This document shows, piece after piece, positions 24,961 through 32,756 of a DNA stretch of 64,000 nucleotides (positions are counted from its first letter, which is position 1; each line of letters starts with the position of its first letter). This DNA comes from Neorhizobium populisoli. GTDB lineage: Bacteria > Pseudomonadota > Alphaproteobacteria > Rhizobiales > Rhizobiaceae. The stretch covers positions 62,001 through 126,000 of the forward strand of contig NZ_JAHYCB010000005.1 of NCBI RefSeq assembly GCF_019430945.1, given 5' to 3'. The notes under the pieces are model-generated. The model did not search any database and was not told the DNA's origin. It saw only the letters and a program-made list of their open reading frames with translations. Position numbers and translations under genes: made by a program.

Positions 24961-26793
24961 TCAGGCGACCGGCTCGGTCGCCTTCACCAGCCAATCCTGA
25001 ACCTTCTGGCTGTCGATCAGCGGCATCAGCTTTTCGCGCACGGCCGCATGATAGGCGTTCAGCCAGCCAAGCTCTTCCGCCGTCATCAGCGACGCCACGA
25101 CAAGCCGCCGGTCGATCGGGCACCAGGTCAGTGTCTCGAAGGCAAGCATCGGCTGGTCGCCACCATCGATATCTTGCGATCCCTTCACATAGATCAGGTT
25201 CTCGATGCGGATGCCGAATGAGCCGGGGCGATAATAACCCGGTTCGTTGGAGAGGATCATGCCGGGCAGCAGCTCCTGCGTCGCCAGCCGCGAAATCCGC
25301 TGTGGGCCTTCATGCACGGAGAGATAGGAGCCGACGCCGTGGCCGGTACCATGGGCATAGTCAGCTCCGGCCTTCCAGAGCGCGATACGGGCGAGCGGAT
25401 CGAGATCGCAGCCGCGCGTCCCCTTGGGAAAGCGTGCCAGGCTGATGCCGATCATGCCCTTCAGCACCAGCGTGAAGAACTTCTTCTGCTCTTCCGGCAC
25501 CGCGCCGACGGCGACCGTGCGGGTGATATCCGTCGTGCCATTAACATATTGCGCACCGGAATCGACGAGGAAGAGTTCTCCGGCTTCCAGCTTGCGGTTG
25601 GTTTCCGTCGTCACCCGGTAATGAATAACCGCGCCATGCTCGCCGGCCCCGGAAATCGTGTCGAAGGAAATATCCTTCAGCGGGTTCTGCGAGCTCTGGC
25701 CGACCCGGGCGCGCACGGCTTCCAGCGCCTTCACCGCCTCGATCTCGGTGATCGTGCCAGGCGCCTGTTCGTCTAGCCAGCAGAGATATTCCGCCATCGC
25801 CGCGCCGTCCTGCAGATGCGCCTTGGCCGAACCATCAAGCTCCGCCTGGTTCTTGCAGGCGCGCGGCAGTTTCGCCGGATCGCCGGATTCGACCACCACA
25901 CCGCCCGCCATCTCGATTTCCTTCGTCAGGATCAGCGGCGTCAGATCGGGATCGATCAGGATCTTGGCGCCATCCTTTGAATGGGCTGCAAGGCGGGCAA
26001 GGAAATCGGCAGGCGATTGCTGCACGGAAATCTGGCCGAGATAGGCTTCCTGCTCGATGCCGGTCTTCTGCTTGTCGAGGAAGATTTCCGCCTTGCCGTC
26101 GGCCGGAATGATGGCACGCGACAAGGGATGCGGCGTATGCGGCACGTCATCGCCGCGGATATTGAAGATCCAGGCGACAGACGAGGGGTCGGTGATCAGC
26201 ACGGCAGCCGCGCCCTTCTCCTTAACACCTGCGGCGATCATGGCGATCTTCTCGCTGGCGAGCGTGCCGGCAAATTCCTGCTTCTGTATCGCGACGGCGC
26301 CCATCGGCTCGGCCGGGCGATCGGTCCAGATCGCGTCGAGCGGATTGGCGTCGAGCGGCACCAGAGCGCCGCCGATCTCGGAGAGCGCCCTTGCCAGCCG
26401 GCGCACTTCGGCCCCGGCATGCAACCATGGATCGATGCCGAGGCGAAAACCCTTTGGCGCGTTCTTCGGGATCCACAGATGCGGCGGTTCGTTGACGAGG
26501 TCGCCGCCAGTGAAGACCGAACCGTCCACCTGCTCGGCAAGCTGGGTCGTATACCGCCCGTCGACATAAACCACCGCCTCACGCTGCGTAATCAGGGCGA
26601 TGCCGGCAGAACCGGTGAAACCGGTGAGCCATGAGAGCCGCTCGGCAGACGCCGGCACATATTCGCCCTGATATTCGTCGGCCCGCGGCACGAGGAAACC
26701 GTCGATGCCGAGGGCTTCGAACTTTGCACGCAGCGCGGTGACGCGCTCGCGGCCAAACTGCGGGGCGGATTTGACGTCGAATGACTGAAACAT
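24961..26793 (-). CDS. Aminopeptidase P family protein (M24B Xaa-Pro aminopeptidase)
   Basis: 610 residues, the long form with two creatinase-like N-terminal domains (PRADEYQGEYVPASAERL at about 34-51) and a pita-bread catalytic domain. Metal ligands: the DSGAQYVNGTTDITRTV aspartates (about 455-471), His in GTGHGVGSYLSVHEGP, Glu in LSNEPGYY, and a final Glu in the ENLIYVK region. It removes N-terminal residues preceding proline in the cytoplasm. ATG 26793 is chosen over the open frame to 26949 because the conserved fold begins there. It is convergent with azlD. Confidence 0.92.
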   Translation of the reverse strand: MFQSFDVKSAPQFGRERVTALRAKFEALGIDGFLVPRADEYQGEYVPASAERLSWLTGFTGSAGIALITQREAVVYVDGRYTTQLAEQVDGSVFTGGDLVNEPPHLWIPKNAPKGFRLGIDPWLHAGAEVRRLARALSEIGGALVPLDANPLDAIWTDRPAEPMGAVAIQKQEFAGTLASEKIAMIAAGVKEKGAAAVLITDPSSVAWIFNIRGDDVPHTPHPLSRAIIPADGKAEIFLDKQKTGIEQEAYLGQISVQQSPADFLARLAAHSKDGAKILIDPDLTPLILTKEIEMAGGVVVESGDPAKLPRACKNQAELDGSAKAHLQDGAAMAEYLCWLDEQAPGTITEIEAVKALEAVRARVGQSSQNPLKDISFDTISGAGEHGAVIHYRVTTETNRKLEAGELFLVDSGAQYVNGTTDITRTVAVGAVPEEQKKFFTLVLKGMIGISLARFPKGTRGCDLDPLARIALWKAGADYAHGTGHGVGSYLSVHEGPQRISRLATQELLPGMILSNEPGYYRPGSFGIRIENLIYVKGSQDIDGGDQPMLAFETLTWCPIDRRLVVASLMTAEELGWLNAYHAAVREKLMPLIDSQKVQDWLVKATEPVA

Positions 26794-26933
26794 GTGATGG
26801 ATACCCGGACTATCTGATTCCGATTGAGAAACTCGGGCGATGTTAGCCGATCTTTGCGCCGGAATGCCAGCTGCGATGCCGATGGCTAATCGATATGCAG
26901 CAGAAAGGCCGGATGGCGCAAAATAGTGCGACT

Positions 26934-26950
26934 TATGCGAAAATCGCATA
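26934..26950. promoter_or_regulatory. Palindromic operator candidate
   Basis: Perfect 7-bp inverted repeat TATGCGA-AAA-TCGCATA in the region between the aminopeptidase and the DUF1127 gene. The symmetry and its location 100-150 bases before both starts suit a dimeric regulator; the regulator is unknown. Confidence 0.4.
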
Positions 26951-27051
26951 CCACCGATGAGGGAAACCCTCTCACTGTGCAGTGCAGCATTCGCTATATA
27001 TCAATCATCGAACGGGCGCCGAACAAGGCCCGCTCGCAAAGGATCAAACCC

Positions 27052-27225
27052 ATGGCAGCTTCTTTCTTTCGCAATGCCTTCAACCGCATGGTCGAAGCCC
27101 GTGAACGCCAGGTCGCACGCTATGTCAACGGCGCCCTGCTGAACCTCGACGACGAGACTCTGAAGGGCCTCGGCACCAACCGCGAGGAACTGCGCCGCAA
27201 GGGCGCTTCCAACTATATTTTCTGA
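27052..27225 (+). CDS. DUF1127 small basic protein
   Basis: 57 residues starting MAASFFRNAFNRMVEARERQ; Arg-rich helices ending in NLDDETLKGLGTNREEL, the conserved DUF1127 'LdD.tL.dlGi.R.ei' block. The frame is open from 26926, but ATG 27052 with AAAGGA 8 bases upstream fits the family length. In Rhodobacter sphaeroides the DUF1127 protein CcaF1 binds RNA and is encoded immediately upstream of the CcsR small RNAs. The same arrangement is visible here (sRNA at 27245-27384), so this protein is a likely RNA-biology and stress factor. Confidence 0.88.
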   Translation: MAASFFRNAFNRMVEARERQVARYVNGALLNLDDETLKGLGTNREELRRKGASNYIF

Positions 27226-27244
27226 GTAGCGTATTTCGGAAAAC

Positions 27245-27384
27245 AGGCCGGCGCGGAGATCTCCTCCCTCATCCGCTCCAGCTTTTCGAAATCACGGGGG
27301 TCCGCTTGAGCTTCTCCTCCCGGCTCGCGGACATGATCAGGCGCGAGCCTGATCGCAAGGCGGCACTTTTAGTGCCGCCTTTTT
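27245..27384 (+). ncRNA. Cuckoo/CcsR/alpha-r14-like trans-acting small RNA
   Basis: Two successive hairpins display an anti-Shine-Dalgarno CTCCTCCC in the loop. Hairpin 1 is GCGGA (27253-27257) with TCCGC (27272-27276), loop GATCTCCTCCCTCA. Hairpin 2 is GTCCGC-TT-GAGC with GCTC-GCGGAC (27300-27332), loop TTCTCCTCCCG. A third hairpin, GATCAGGC/GCCTGATC (27335-27354), and an intrinsic terminator, GGCGGCAC/GTGCCGCC plus five T's (27359-27384), complete it. Loop motif, tandem hairpins, terminator and location just after DUF1127 match published alphaproteobacterial CcsR/cuckoo RNAs and resemble rhizobial alpha-r14 (NfeR1). The 5' end is estimated; it may be processed from the DUF1127 mRNA. Confidence 0.8.
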
Positions 27385-27483
27385 GCGTTTTGCGCATGAA
27401 AATTACGCGCATGACTTGTTGGATGTTTTCTTCTTTCGAGACTTATAGCCATGCGTTAAGCGCAAAGCTGAACCGCGAACGGA

Positions 27484-28362
27484 TCAGCCGTGCTGCAGAT
27501 GGATGGTCACCCAGCCATTGCGCCAGATGGTGCGCACATGGCGAAGCTTCGCACCGTTATAAGCCGACAGCACCTTCCAGCGCTGCGTCGCCAGGATGCC
27601 CGACAGGATGACCGAGCCGCCGGGCGCCAGATGCGTGACCAGCTGCGGCGCCATCTTGATCAGCGGCCGCGCCAGAATGTTGGCGATGATCAGGTCGAAC
27701 GGACCTTCCTCGCGGAAGGACTTCGAATGGAAGCCCGGCGCTGTTTCCAGCCGAAGACCGGTGGCAATCCCGTTGCGCCGCACATTCTCCTTGGCGACAC
27801 GCACGGCGACGGGATCGATATCGGTCGCCAGAACCGGCACCGGCTTCAGCTTGCGCACGGCAATCGCCAGAACGCCGCTGCCGGTGCCAAGATCGAGCGC
27901 ATTGCGCACGGTACGCGCCCGCATCACGTCCTCGATGACTTCCAGGCAACCGGCCGTCGTGCCGTGATGGCCGGTGCCGAACGCCTGGCCGGCATCGATC
28001 TCGATGGCGATATCGTTGATCTTCACCTTGTCGCGGTCATGCGAGCCGTGAACGATGAAGCGCCCTGCCCTGACGGGTTTCAGACCCTCCAGCGACTTGG
28101 CGATCCAGTCGATATCCGGAATGATTTCGCGCTCGATGAGCATGTTGGGGAATGCGTGAGCAATGCCGGCGGCGATGCGCTCGCGCACCTCGTCCTCTTC
28201 GTCGGTCATCATATAGACCGACGCTTCCCAAATATCCTTCTTCTCGTCCACCTCGGTGGTGGCGATCGCAAAATCCTCCTCCCCGAACACTTCCGAGAGA
28301 AGATCGAGGATTTCTGCCGCACCCTTTTCGGTGGACGTGACGTAGAGGCGGATTTCGGCCAA
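27484..28362 (-). CDS. prmA: Ribosomal protein L11 methyltransferase
   Basis: 292 residues. The N-terminal ferredoxin-like substrate-recognition domain (about 1-95) is followed by a SAM methyltransferase fold: motif I ALDLGTGSGVLAIA (about 155-168), the ATDIDPVAV acidic loop, and IIANILARPL as motif IV. The interdomain GTGHHGTTAGCLE segment is characteristic of PrmA. It trimethylates L11. It is the second gene from the SCO-family gene on the same strand. Confidence 0.92.
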   Translation of the reverse strand: MAEIRLYVTSTEKGAAEILDLLSEVFGEEDFAIATTEVDEKKDIWEASVYMMTDEEDEVRERIAAGIAHAFPNMLIEREIIPDIDWIAKSLEGLKPVRAGRFIVHGSHDRDKVKINDIAIEIDAGQAFGTGHHGTTAGCLEVIEDVMRARTVRNALDLGTGSGVLAIAVRKLKPVPVLATDIDPVAVRVAKENVRRNGIATGLRLETAPGFHSKSFREEGPFDLIIANILARPLIKMAPQLVTHLAPGGSVILSGILATQRWKVLSAYNGAKLRHVRTIWRNGWVTIHLQHG

Positions 28363-28432
28363 GGGACTGTCTTTCGGCTATTCGGAGATCGATGGCGAGG
28401 ATTGCCACAAAAACCCCGTCCGCTTCAAGGCT

Positions 28433-29032
28433 TCAGCCCTTGATCAGGTTCTTAAGCTTGGTCTTGGCGACATCCGTGTTTTCGCCGTAAGCGATCGTGC
28501 CGGCAAAACGGCCGCCCTTGTCGAGCAGGAAGACGGAAGCCGTGTGGTCCATCGTATAGTCGCCGTTCGGGTTCTTTTCGTCGACCGGCACCTTCTTGGC
28601 ATAGACCTTGAAGCCCTTGATCATTTCGGCGACCTTTTCCGGCGGACCGGAAATGCCCTTCACCCGGTCGGTGACGTTGGAAATGTACTGGCCGAGCAGT
28701 TCCGGCGAATCGCGCTCCGGATCGACGCTGACGAAGAACCCGTTGAGCCTTGTACCGTCAGGATCGACCTCATGCATCCAGCCATTCAGCTCGAATAGCG
28801 TCGTCGGGCAGACTTCCGGGCAATGGGTGAAACCGAAGAACAGCGCGGTCGGCTTTTCCTGAAACGCCTTTTCCGTGATCGGCTGGCCATTTTGGGCCAC
28901 GAGCTGGAAAGGCACGCCGAACGCGCCCTCGGCGAGGTTCTGCTTGGAGCGGGTCACTTCCATCGTTAGCCAGACCAGCACGCCGGCCAGCGCCACGACT
29001 GCGACCCAAAGGGCGATACGGAAGGATTTCAT
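28433..29032 (-). CDS. SCO1/SenC family copper chaperone
   Basis: 199 residues. One N-terminal membrane helix (IALWVAVVALAGVLVWLTM, about 6-24) anchors a periplasmic thioredoxin-like domain. The copper-binding CPEVCP motif sits at about residues 75-80, and the conserved distal His is in DYTMDHTASVFLLD. It delivers copper or reduces the CuA site of cytochrome c oxidase. No oxidase genes are in the window. The neighbouring 57-residue membrane protein is on the same strand, upstream. Confidence 0.92.
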   Translation of the reverse strand: MKSFRIALWVAVVALAGVLVWLTMEVTRSKQNLAEGAFGVPFQLVAQNGQPITEKAFQEKPTALFFGFTHCPEVCPTTLFELNGWMHEVDPDGTRLNGFFVSVDPERDSPELLGQYISNVTDRVKGISGPPEKVAEMIKGFKVYAKKVPVDEKNPNGDYTMDHTASVFLLDKGGRFAGTIAYGENTDVAKTKLKNLIKG

Positions 29033-29157
29033 CGGCGTCTCATTCGGTTCCTGTCTTTGATCCGAGCGATAGACCCGCGAACCTGAGCGCGCAATTCAAG
29101 AAGTCGTTTTAAAGGGGCGTCGCGCTGATTTGTCACAACCGGAGATGGCCGAGAGCC

Positions 29158-29331
29158 TTACATGCACCAGGAAAGGCCGGTTTCGGCCATGGCAAGGAAG
29201 ATCGAGGAGCCGTAGGTTATCCAGCCGTAGAATGCGGCGCCGCCTACTGCCAGCAGAATCAGCCCCGCTGCGATAGACAGCGGCAAGTAGAGACTGGCGG
29301 AATGATCTGCTTCGACTGGGCTTCGGCTCAT
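29158..29331 (-). CDS. Small single-span membrane protein
   Basis: 57 residues from ATG 29331 (MSRSPVEADHS); an in-frame ATG at 29343 would add four. One membrane helix (YLPLSIAAGLILLAVGGAAF) is followed by a second weakly hydrophobic stretch ending GLSWCM. No strong ribosome site is visible for either start. Its position directly upstream of the SCO gene, same strand, suggests an accessory role in respiratory oxidase assembly, but this is inference. Confidence 0.5.
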   Translation of the reverse strand: MSRSPVEADHSASLYLPLSIAAGLILLAVGGAAFYGWITYGSSIFLAMAETGLSWCM

Positions 29332-29632
29332 GGCACTTAACATATGTCAATCCGGCAGCGCTCGATAGCCTTATTTTCCAGCTGCAACTTTCGAACAAGC
29401 TTAGCCGAAGATTAATATCTGTCTGTGATCATACTCGAACGATGGTGGTGTATTCCCCGAGTCGGCGAGCCGAAACAGCATGGATGCAAACAGTGTCCAT
29501 GCCTTCATGTTATCCGGCCTGCGACCGTTTCACCCCATGACATGATGTCACCGGCCTCCGCCACCGGCTCGCCCTGCTCGCAGTCAAAACCAGATCCCGC
29601 CGGCTTCCCGGCGCCGGGAGGAGCCCGAACGC

Positions 29633-31594
29633 ATGACGGTAAAGTCGATCGCCAAGACATTTTCGGTCAACCAGCGCCTCTGGACGCTGGCAGGCTCCGC
29701 CTTTGCCGGTATCGGCGCCATGCTGATCGTCGGCTGGTACGAAGGCAAGCAAGTCGATGCCGCACTCGAACGTGCCACCGAAATTCAGCGTCAGGTCGAT
29801 GTCGCCAACGAGATGCGCATCGCCAACCTTCAGTTGGTTCTGGCCGCGATGGACACGATCATCGATGCGGATGAGAAGCAGGTCGAGCCGAGCCGCCTGA
29901 AGAACATCAACGAATCGGTGAAGATGCTCTCCAGCAACGGCTCAGACCTTCGCGCGCTTGCTGTCGAGCTTGGCAAATCCGCCGATCTGGCAACCTATGA
30001 TGCGGATGTCGCGTCGGTTGCCAAGGCGATCCAGGTCGATCTGAAGAAGCTTGTCGAAAGCGGAGCGCCCGAAGAGGAATACGGCAAGCTCGACGACGCG
30101 ATCGACGGTGCCGGCGAGCGCCTGACCAATCTCTTTACGACGCTCTCGAATGGCGGCGAAAAGATCGTCAACCAGCGCGTCCGCGAAGCAAACCAGCTTT
30201 CCAACATCTCACTTTACGTCCAGCTCGGCTGCGGTCTGCTTGCGATTATCGCCATGGCGATCCTGCAGACGATCCATGGCGGCGCCATTCGCCGCGGCAT
30301 CGAGGGCGTGCGCAACAGCATGCAGCGCATCATCGGCGGCGATTATGCGACGCCGGTCGTCGGCATCGAACGCGGCGACGAGATCGGCGAGATGGCGCGT
30401 GCCACCGATGTCTTCCGCCTCTCCGCCGTCGAACGCCTCGATCTCGAAGCCAATCTCGACACTGAGCGCCGCCAGAGCGAACAGAGCCGCCAGAGCCGTG
30501 AAGCAAGCCAGCAGGCCGAGGCCGAGGCTTTGCAGTTTGCGATCGATTCGCTCGCTCAGGCGCTGAACAGGCTTTCGGATGGCGATCTTTCCGCCAATCT
30601 CAGCCGTCCTTTCCGCGATGACCTGGAGCGCCTGCGCGGCGACTTCAACCGCGTCGTCGGTCGTCTGCGCGATACGATGAGCGAAGTGGCGACCAGCGCC
30701 AGCTCGATCGGCGCCAATGCCAACCAGATGCGCTCGGCTGCCGACGACCTTGCCAAACGTACAGAACAGCAGGCTGCCTCGCTGGAGGAAACGTCTGCCG
30801 CGCTCGAGGAAATCACCTCGACGGTGCGCAACGCCACCAGCCGCGCCGAAGAGGCAAGCCGGATGGTGAGCCACGCCAAGGACTATACGGAACAGTCCGC
30901 CGGCGTCGTTCGTGACGCGACGGACGCCATGGGCCGCATCGAGGACGCAACGGCAGAGATCGGCAAGATCATCAATGTGGTCGACGAAATCGCCTTCCAG
31001 ACCAACCTTCTGGCGCTGAATGCCGGCGTCGAGGCGGCCCGCGCCGGTGAGGCCGGCAAAGGCTTTGCTGTCGTCGCCCAGGAAGTCCGCGAGCTGGCCG
31101 GCCGTGCCGCCGGCGCCGCCAAGGACATCAAGGCGCTGGTCACCCGATCGAGCCACGAAGTCCAGACCGGCGTCGATCTGGTCAAGGCCACCGGCGAGGC
31201 TTTGACCCGCATCGGCGACGACGTCTTGAAAATCAACGACCACGTTCACGCGATCTTCACCTCTTCGCGCGAACAATCCACCGGACTGACAGAGATCAAT
31301 ACCGCAATCGGCCAGATGGACCAGGCAACGCAGCAGAACGCAGCAATGGTGGAAGAGAGCACGGCCGCAAGCCACTCGCTCGCCAGCGATGCCGAAACCC
31401 TGAACCGGCTGATGAGCCAGTTCCAGATCCGCGGGGGCAATGGGCCGCGCGTCGTAGACGCAGCGACCGCCGCCACGCCCGCAAAACCCTCACCCGCACA
31501 TGGCTTGATGAATAAGCTTGCGGGGGCCTTCAACAGCCCGACGACCGCCAAAGCCAAGGCATCGGGTTCTTCAGACAAATGGGAAGAGTTCTGA
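29633..31594 (+). CDS. Methyl-accepting chemotaxis protein
   Basis: 653 residues. Membrane helix 1 (about 18-38) is followed by a helical periplasmic sensor (about 40-200), membrane helix 2 (SLYVQLGCGLLAIIAMAIL), a HAMP domain (RGIEGVRNSMQRIIGGDYAT) and a second HAMP-like segment. The signalling tip is IINVVDEIAFQTNLLALNAG then VEAARAGEAGKGFAVVAQEV (about 448-485), the universal MCP hairpin. The last four residues are WEEF, matching the W-x-x-F pentapeptide that tethers CheR/CheB. A GGGAGGAG site precedes the start. cheW begins one base after its stop; CheA/CheY are not here, so the pair must feed a signalling cluster elsewhere. Confidence 0.93.
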   Translation: MTVKSIAKTFSVNQRLWTLAGSAFAGIGAMLIVGWYEGKQVDAALERATEIQRQVDVANEMRIANLQLVLAAMDTIIDADEKQVEPSRLKNINESVKMLSSNGSDLRALAVELGKSADLATYDADVASVAKAIQVDLKKLVESGAPEEEYGKLDDAIDGAGERLTNLFTTLSNGGEKIVNQRVREANQLSNISLYVQLGCGLLAIIAMAILQTIHGGAIRRGIEGVRNSMQRIIGGDYATPVVGIERGDEIGEMARATDVFRLSAVERLDLEANLDTERRQSEQSRQSREASQQAEAEALQFAIDSLAQALNRLSDGDLSANLSRPFRDDLERLRGDFNRVVGRLRDTMSEVATSASSIGANANQMRSAADDLAKRTEQQAASLEETSAALEEITSTVRNATSRAEEASRMVSHAKDYTEQSAGVVRDATDAMGRIEDATAEIGKIINVVDEIAFQTNLLALNAGVEAARAGEAGKGFAVVAQEVRELAGRAAGAAKDIKALVTRSSHEVQTGVDLVKATGEALTRIGDDVLKINDHVHAIFTSSREQSTGLTEINTAIGQMDQATQQNAAMVEESTAASHSLASDAETLNRLMSQFQIRGGNGPRVVDAATAATPAKPSPAHGLMNKLAGAFNSPTTAKAKASGSSDKWEEF

Positions 31595-31595
31595 C

Positions 31596-32063
31596 ATGTC
31601 CAATGCCATCAAGCAGTCCGGCGCCTATCTCGAAATCGTATCCTTCCACCTCGGCGATCAGGAATTCTGCATCGACATCATGGCGATCCGCGAAATCCGC
31701 GGCTGGGCGCCGGTCACCCCGATGCCGCACACCCCGCCTTACGTGCTCGGCCTCATCAACCTGCGCGGCGCGGTGATCCCGGTCATCGACATGGCCTGCC
31801 GCCTCGGCATGAAGATGACCGAACCGTCCGAGCGTTCGGCGATCATCGTCACCGACATTGCCGGCAAGCTTGTCGGCCTTCTGGTCGAGCAGGTTTCCGA
31901 CATGATGACTATCAAGGGTGAAGACCTGCAGCCGGCACCGGAAATCATTCCGGAAGCCCAGCGCGCCTTCTGCCGCGGCATCGTGGCGCTGGAAAAGACC
32001 ATGGTCTGCTTCCTCAACCTCGACACCGTCATCGCCGACGAACTGGCGCGCGAAGCTGCGTAA
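31596..32063 (+). CDS. cheW: Chemotaxis coupling protein CheW
   Basis: 155 residues starting one base after the chemoreceptor stop. The CheW fold is clear: EFCIDIMAIREIRGW (about 24-38), PYVLGLINLRGAVIPVIDM, and GLLVEQVSDMMTI. It links the receptor tip to the CheA kinase. The pairing with a single receptor suggests a dedicated adaptor. A long perfect hairpin follows the gene. Confidence 0.93.
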   Translation: MSNAIKQSGAYLEIVSFHLGDQEFCIDIMAIREIRGWAPVTPMPHTPPYVLGLINLRGAVIPVIDMACRLGMKMTEPSERSAIIVTDIAGKLVGLLVEQVSDMMTIKGEDLQPAPEIIPEAQRAFCRGIVALEKTMVCFLNLDTVIADELAREAA

Positions 32064-32098
32064 GCAGCTCTCTCGAAAACGGCCAAATTTGTGTCAGG

Positions 32099-32128
32099 TC
32101 CTCCGTCACACGCAGATGTGACGGAGGA
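32099..32128 (+). terminator. Perfect 12-bp hairpin after cheW
   Basis: TCCTCCGTCACA pairs fully with TGTGACGGAGGA around a 6-base loop, followed by TTAATT rather than a pure T-run. It lies 36 bases after the cheW stop and just before the palindrome of the next gene, so it separates the two transcription units. Confidence 0.65.
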
Positions 32129-32137
32129 TTAATTCAC

Positions 32138-32150
32138 TGTAATCATTACA
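32138..32150. promoter_or_regulatory. Palindrome TGTAATCATTACA, copy 1
   Basis: Six-base arms around a central C, followed by an AT-rich segment (ttaatttaagaa) that may be part of the promoter. An identical 13-mer with nearly identical downstream bases precedes the paralogous gene at 34635, at the same distance. It is probably the binding site of a shared dimeric regulator. Confidence 0.65.
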
Positions 32151-32213
32151 TTAATTTAAGAATTCGGCCTTGGAATCGCCGCTCGGCAATCCCAGTTCTT
32201 CTATCGCAAACGC

Positions 32214-32243
32214 CCAACCGAACCGCATGAACTCTTCGGCTGG
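32214..32243 (+). promoter_or_regulatory. Conserved 5'-UTR hairpin, copy 1
   Basis: CCAACCGAA pairs with TTCGGCTGG (one A-C mismatch) around a 12-base loop, 23 bases before the start codon. Both arms are identical in the second copy (34582-34612), while the loops differ, which argues for selection on structure. Confidence 0.6.
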
Positions 32244-32266
32244 TTTTCGAAAATAGGAGAATGACC

Positions 32267-32581
32267 ATGAACAAGGCTTTTGCTCTCGCAGTCCTGATGT
32301 CCGCCGCTGCCATGGGCACCGCCCATGCCCGTGAGATCGTCACGCCCCAGAAGGACGTGAGTGTCGTTTATGTCGATCCCACCGAACACCACGAAAACAA
32401 GATGCTCGCCGTTCCGACAGCGAACCTCGATCCCAGCCAGTCGCAGATCAACCAGGCCCAAGCGGCAGTTCGCCACGACCCGGCCCTTCGCGCTGCCCTC
32501 CTCAAGGACAATGTCGAACTGAACAATGTCACCGGGGTCGAAAGCGACAATGCCGGTGGCACCACCGTTTACGTCCGCTGA
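32267..32581 (+). CDS. Small secreted protein, paralogue 1
   Basis: 104 residues: a signal peptide (MNKAFALAVLMSAAAMGTAH, cleaved after AHA), then an acidic mature chain of about 80 residues ending in TTVYVR. ATG 32267 has AGGAG at 7-base spacing and is preferred to ATG 32261. It shares signal sequence, an R-H-D-x-x-L-R-A-A-L block and the VYVR end with the gene at 34635. No named family was recognised. It is monocistronic, with its own palindrome, UTR hairpin and terminator. Confidence 0.82.
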   Translation: MNKAFALAVLMSAAAMGTAHAREIVTPQKDVSVVYVDPTEHHENKMLAVPTANLDPSQSQINQAQAAVRHDPALRAALLKDNVELNNVTGVESDNAGGTTVYVR

Positions 32582-32605
32582 GCTGATCTTTCTAATCGCA
32601 TGACG

Positions 32606-32636
32606 AAAAGCCGGGCATCCCAAGGCCCGGCTTTTT
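32606..32636 (+). terminator. Intrinsic terminator of paralogue 1
   Basis: AAGCCGGGC pairs with GCCCGGCTT around an 8-base loop, ending in five T's, 25 bases after the stop codon. The stem resembles that of paralogue 2. Confidence 0.9.
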
Positions 32637-32756
32637 GCTGTTTCTTTCCCGGCAAGGCGCTGCCGGGCAGTTGCGATTGACTTCCCGAACACCGCATGAC
32701 TGAATCGAGATCGCAGCGGCCAACCATCGCCGCACAACGCTTTGGGAGGAGCGCGA

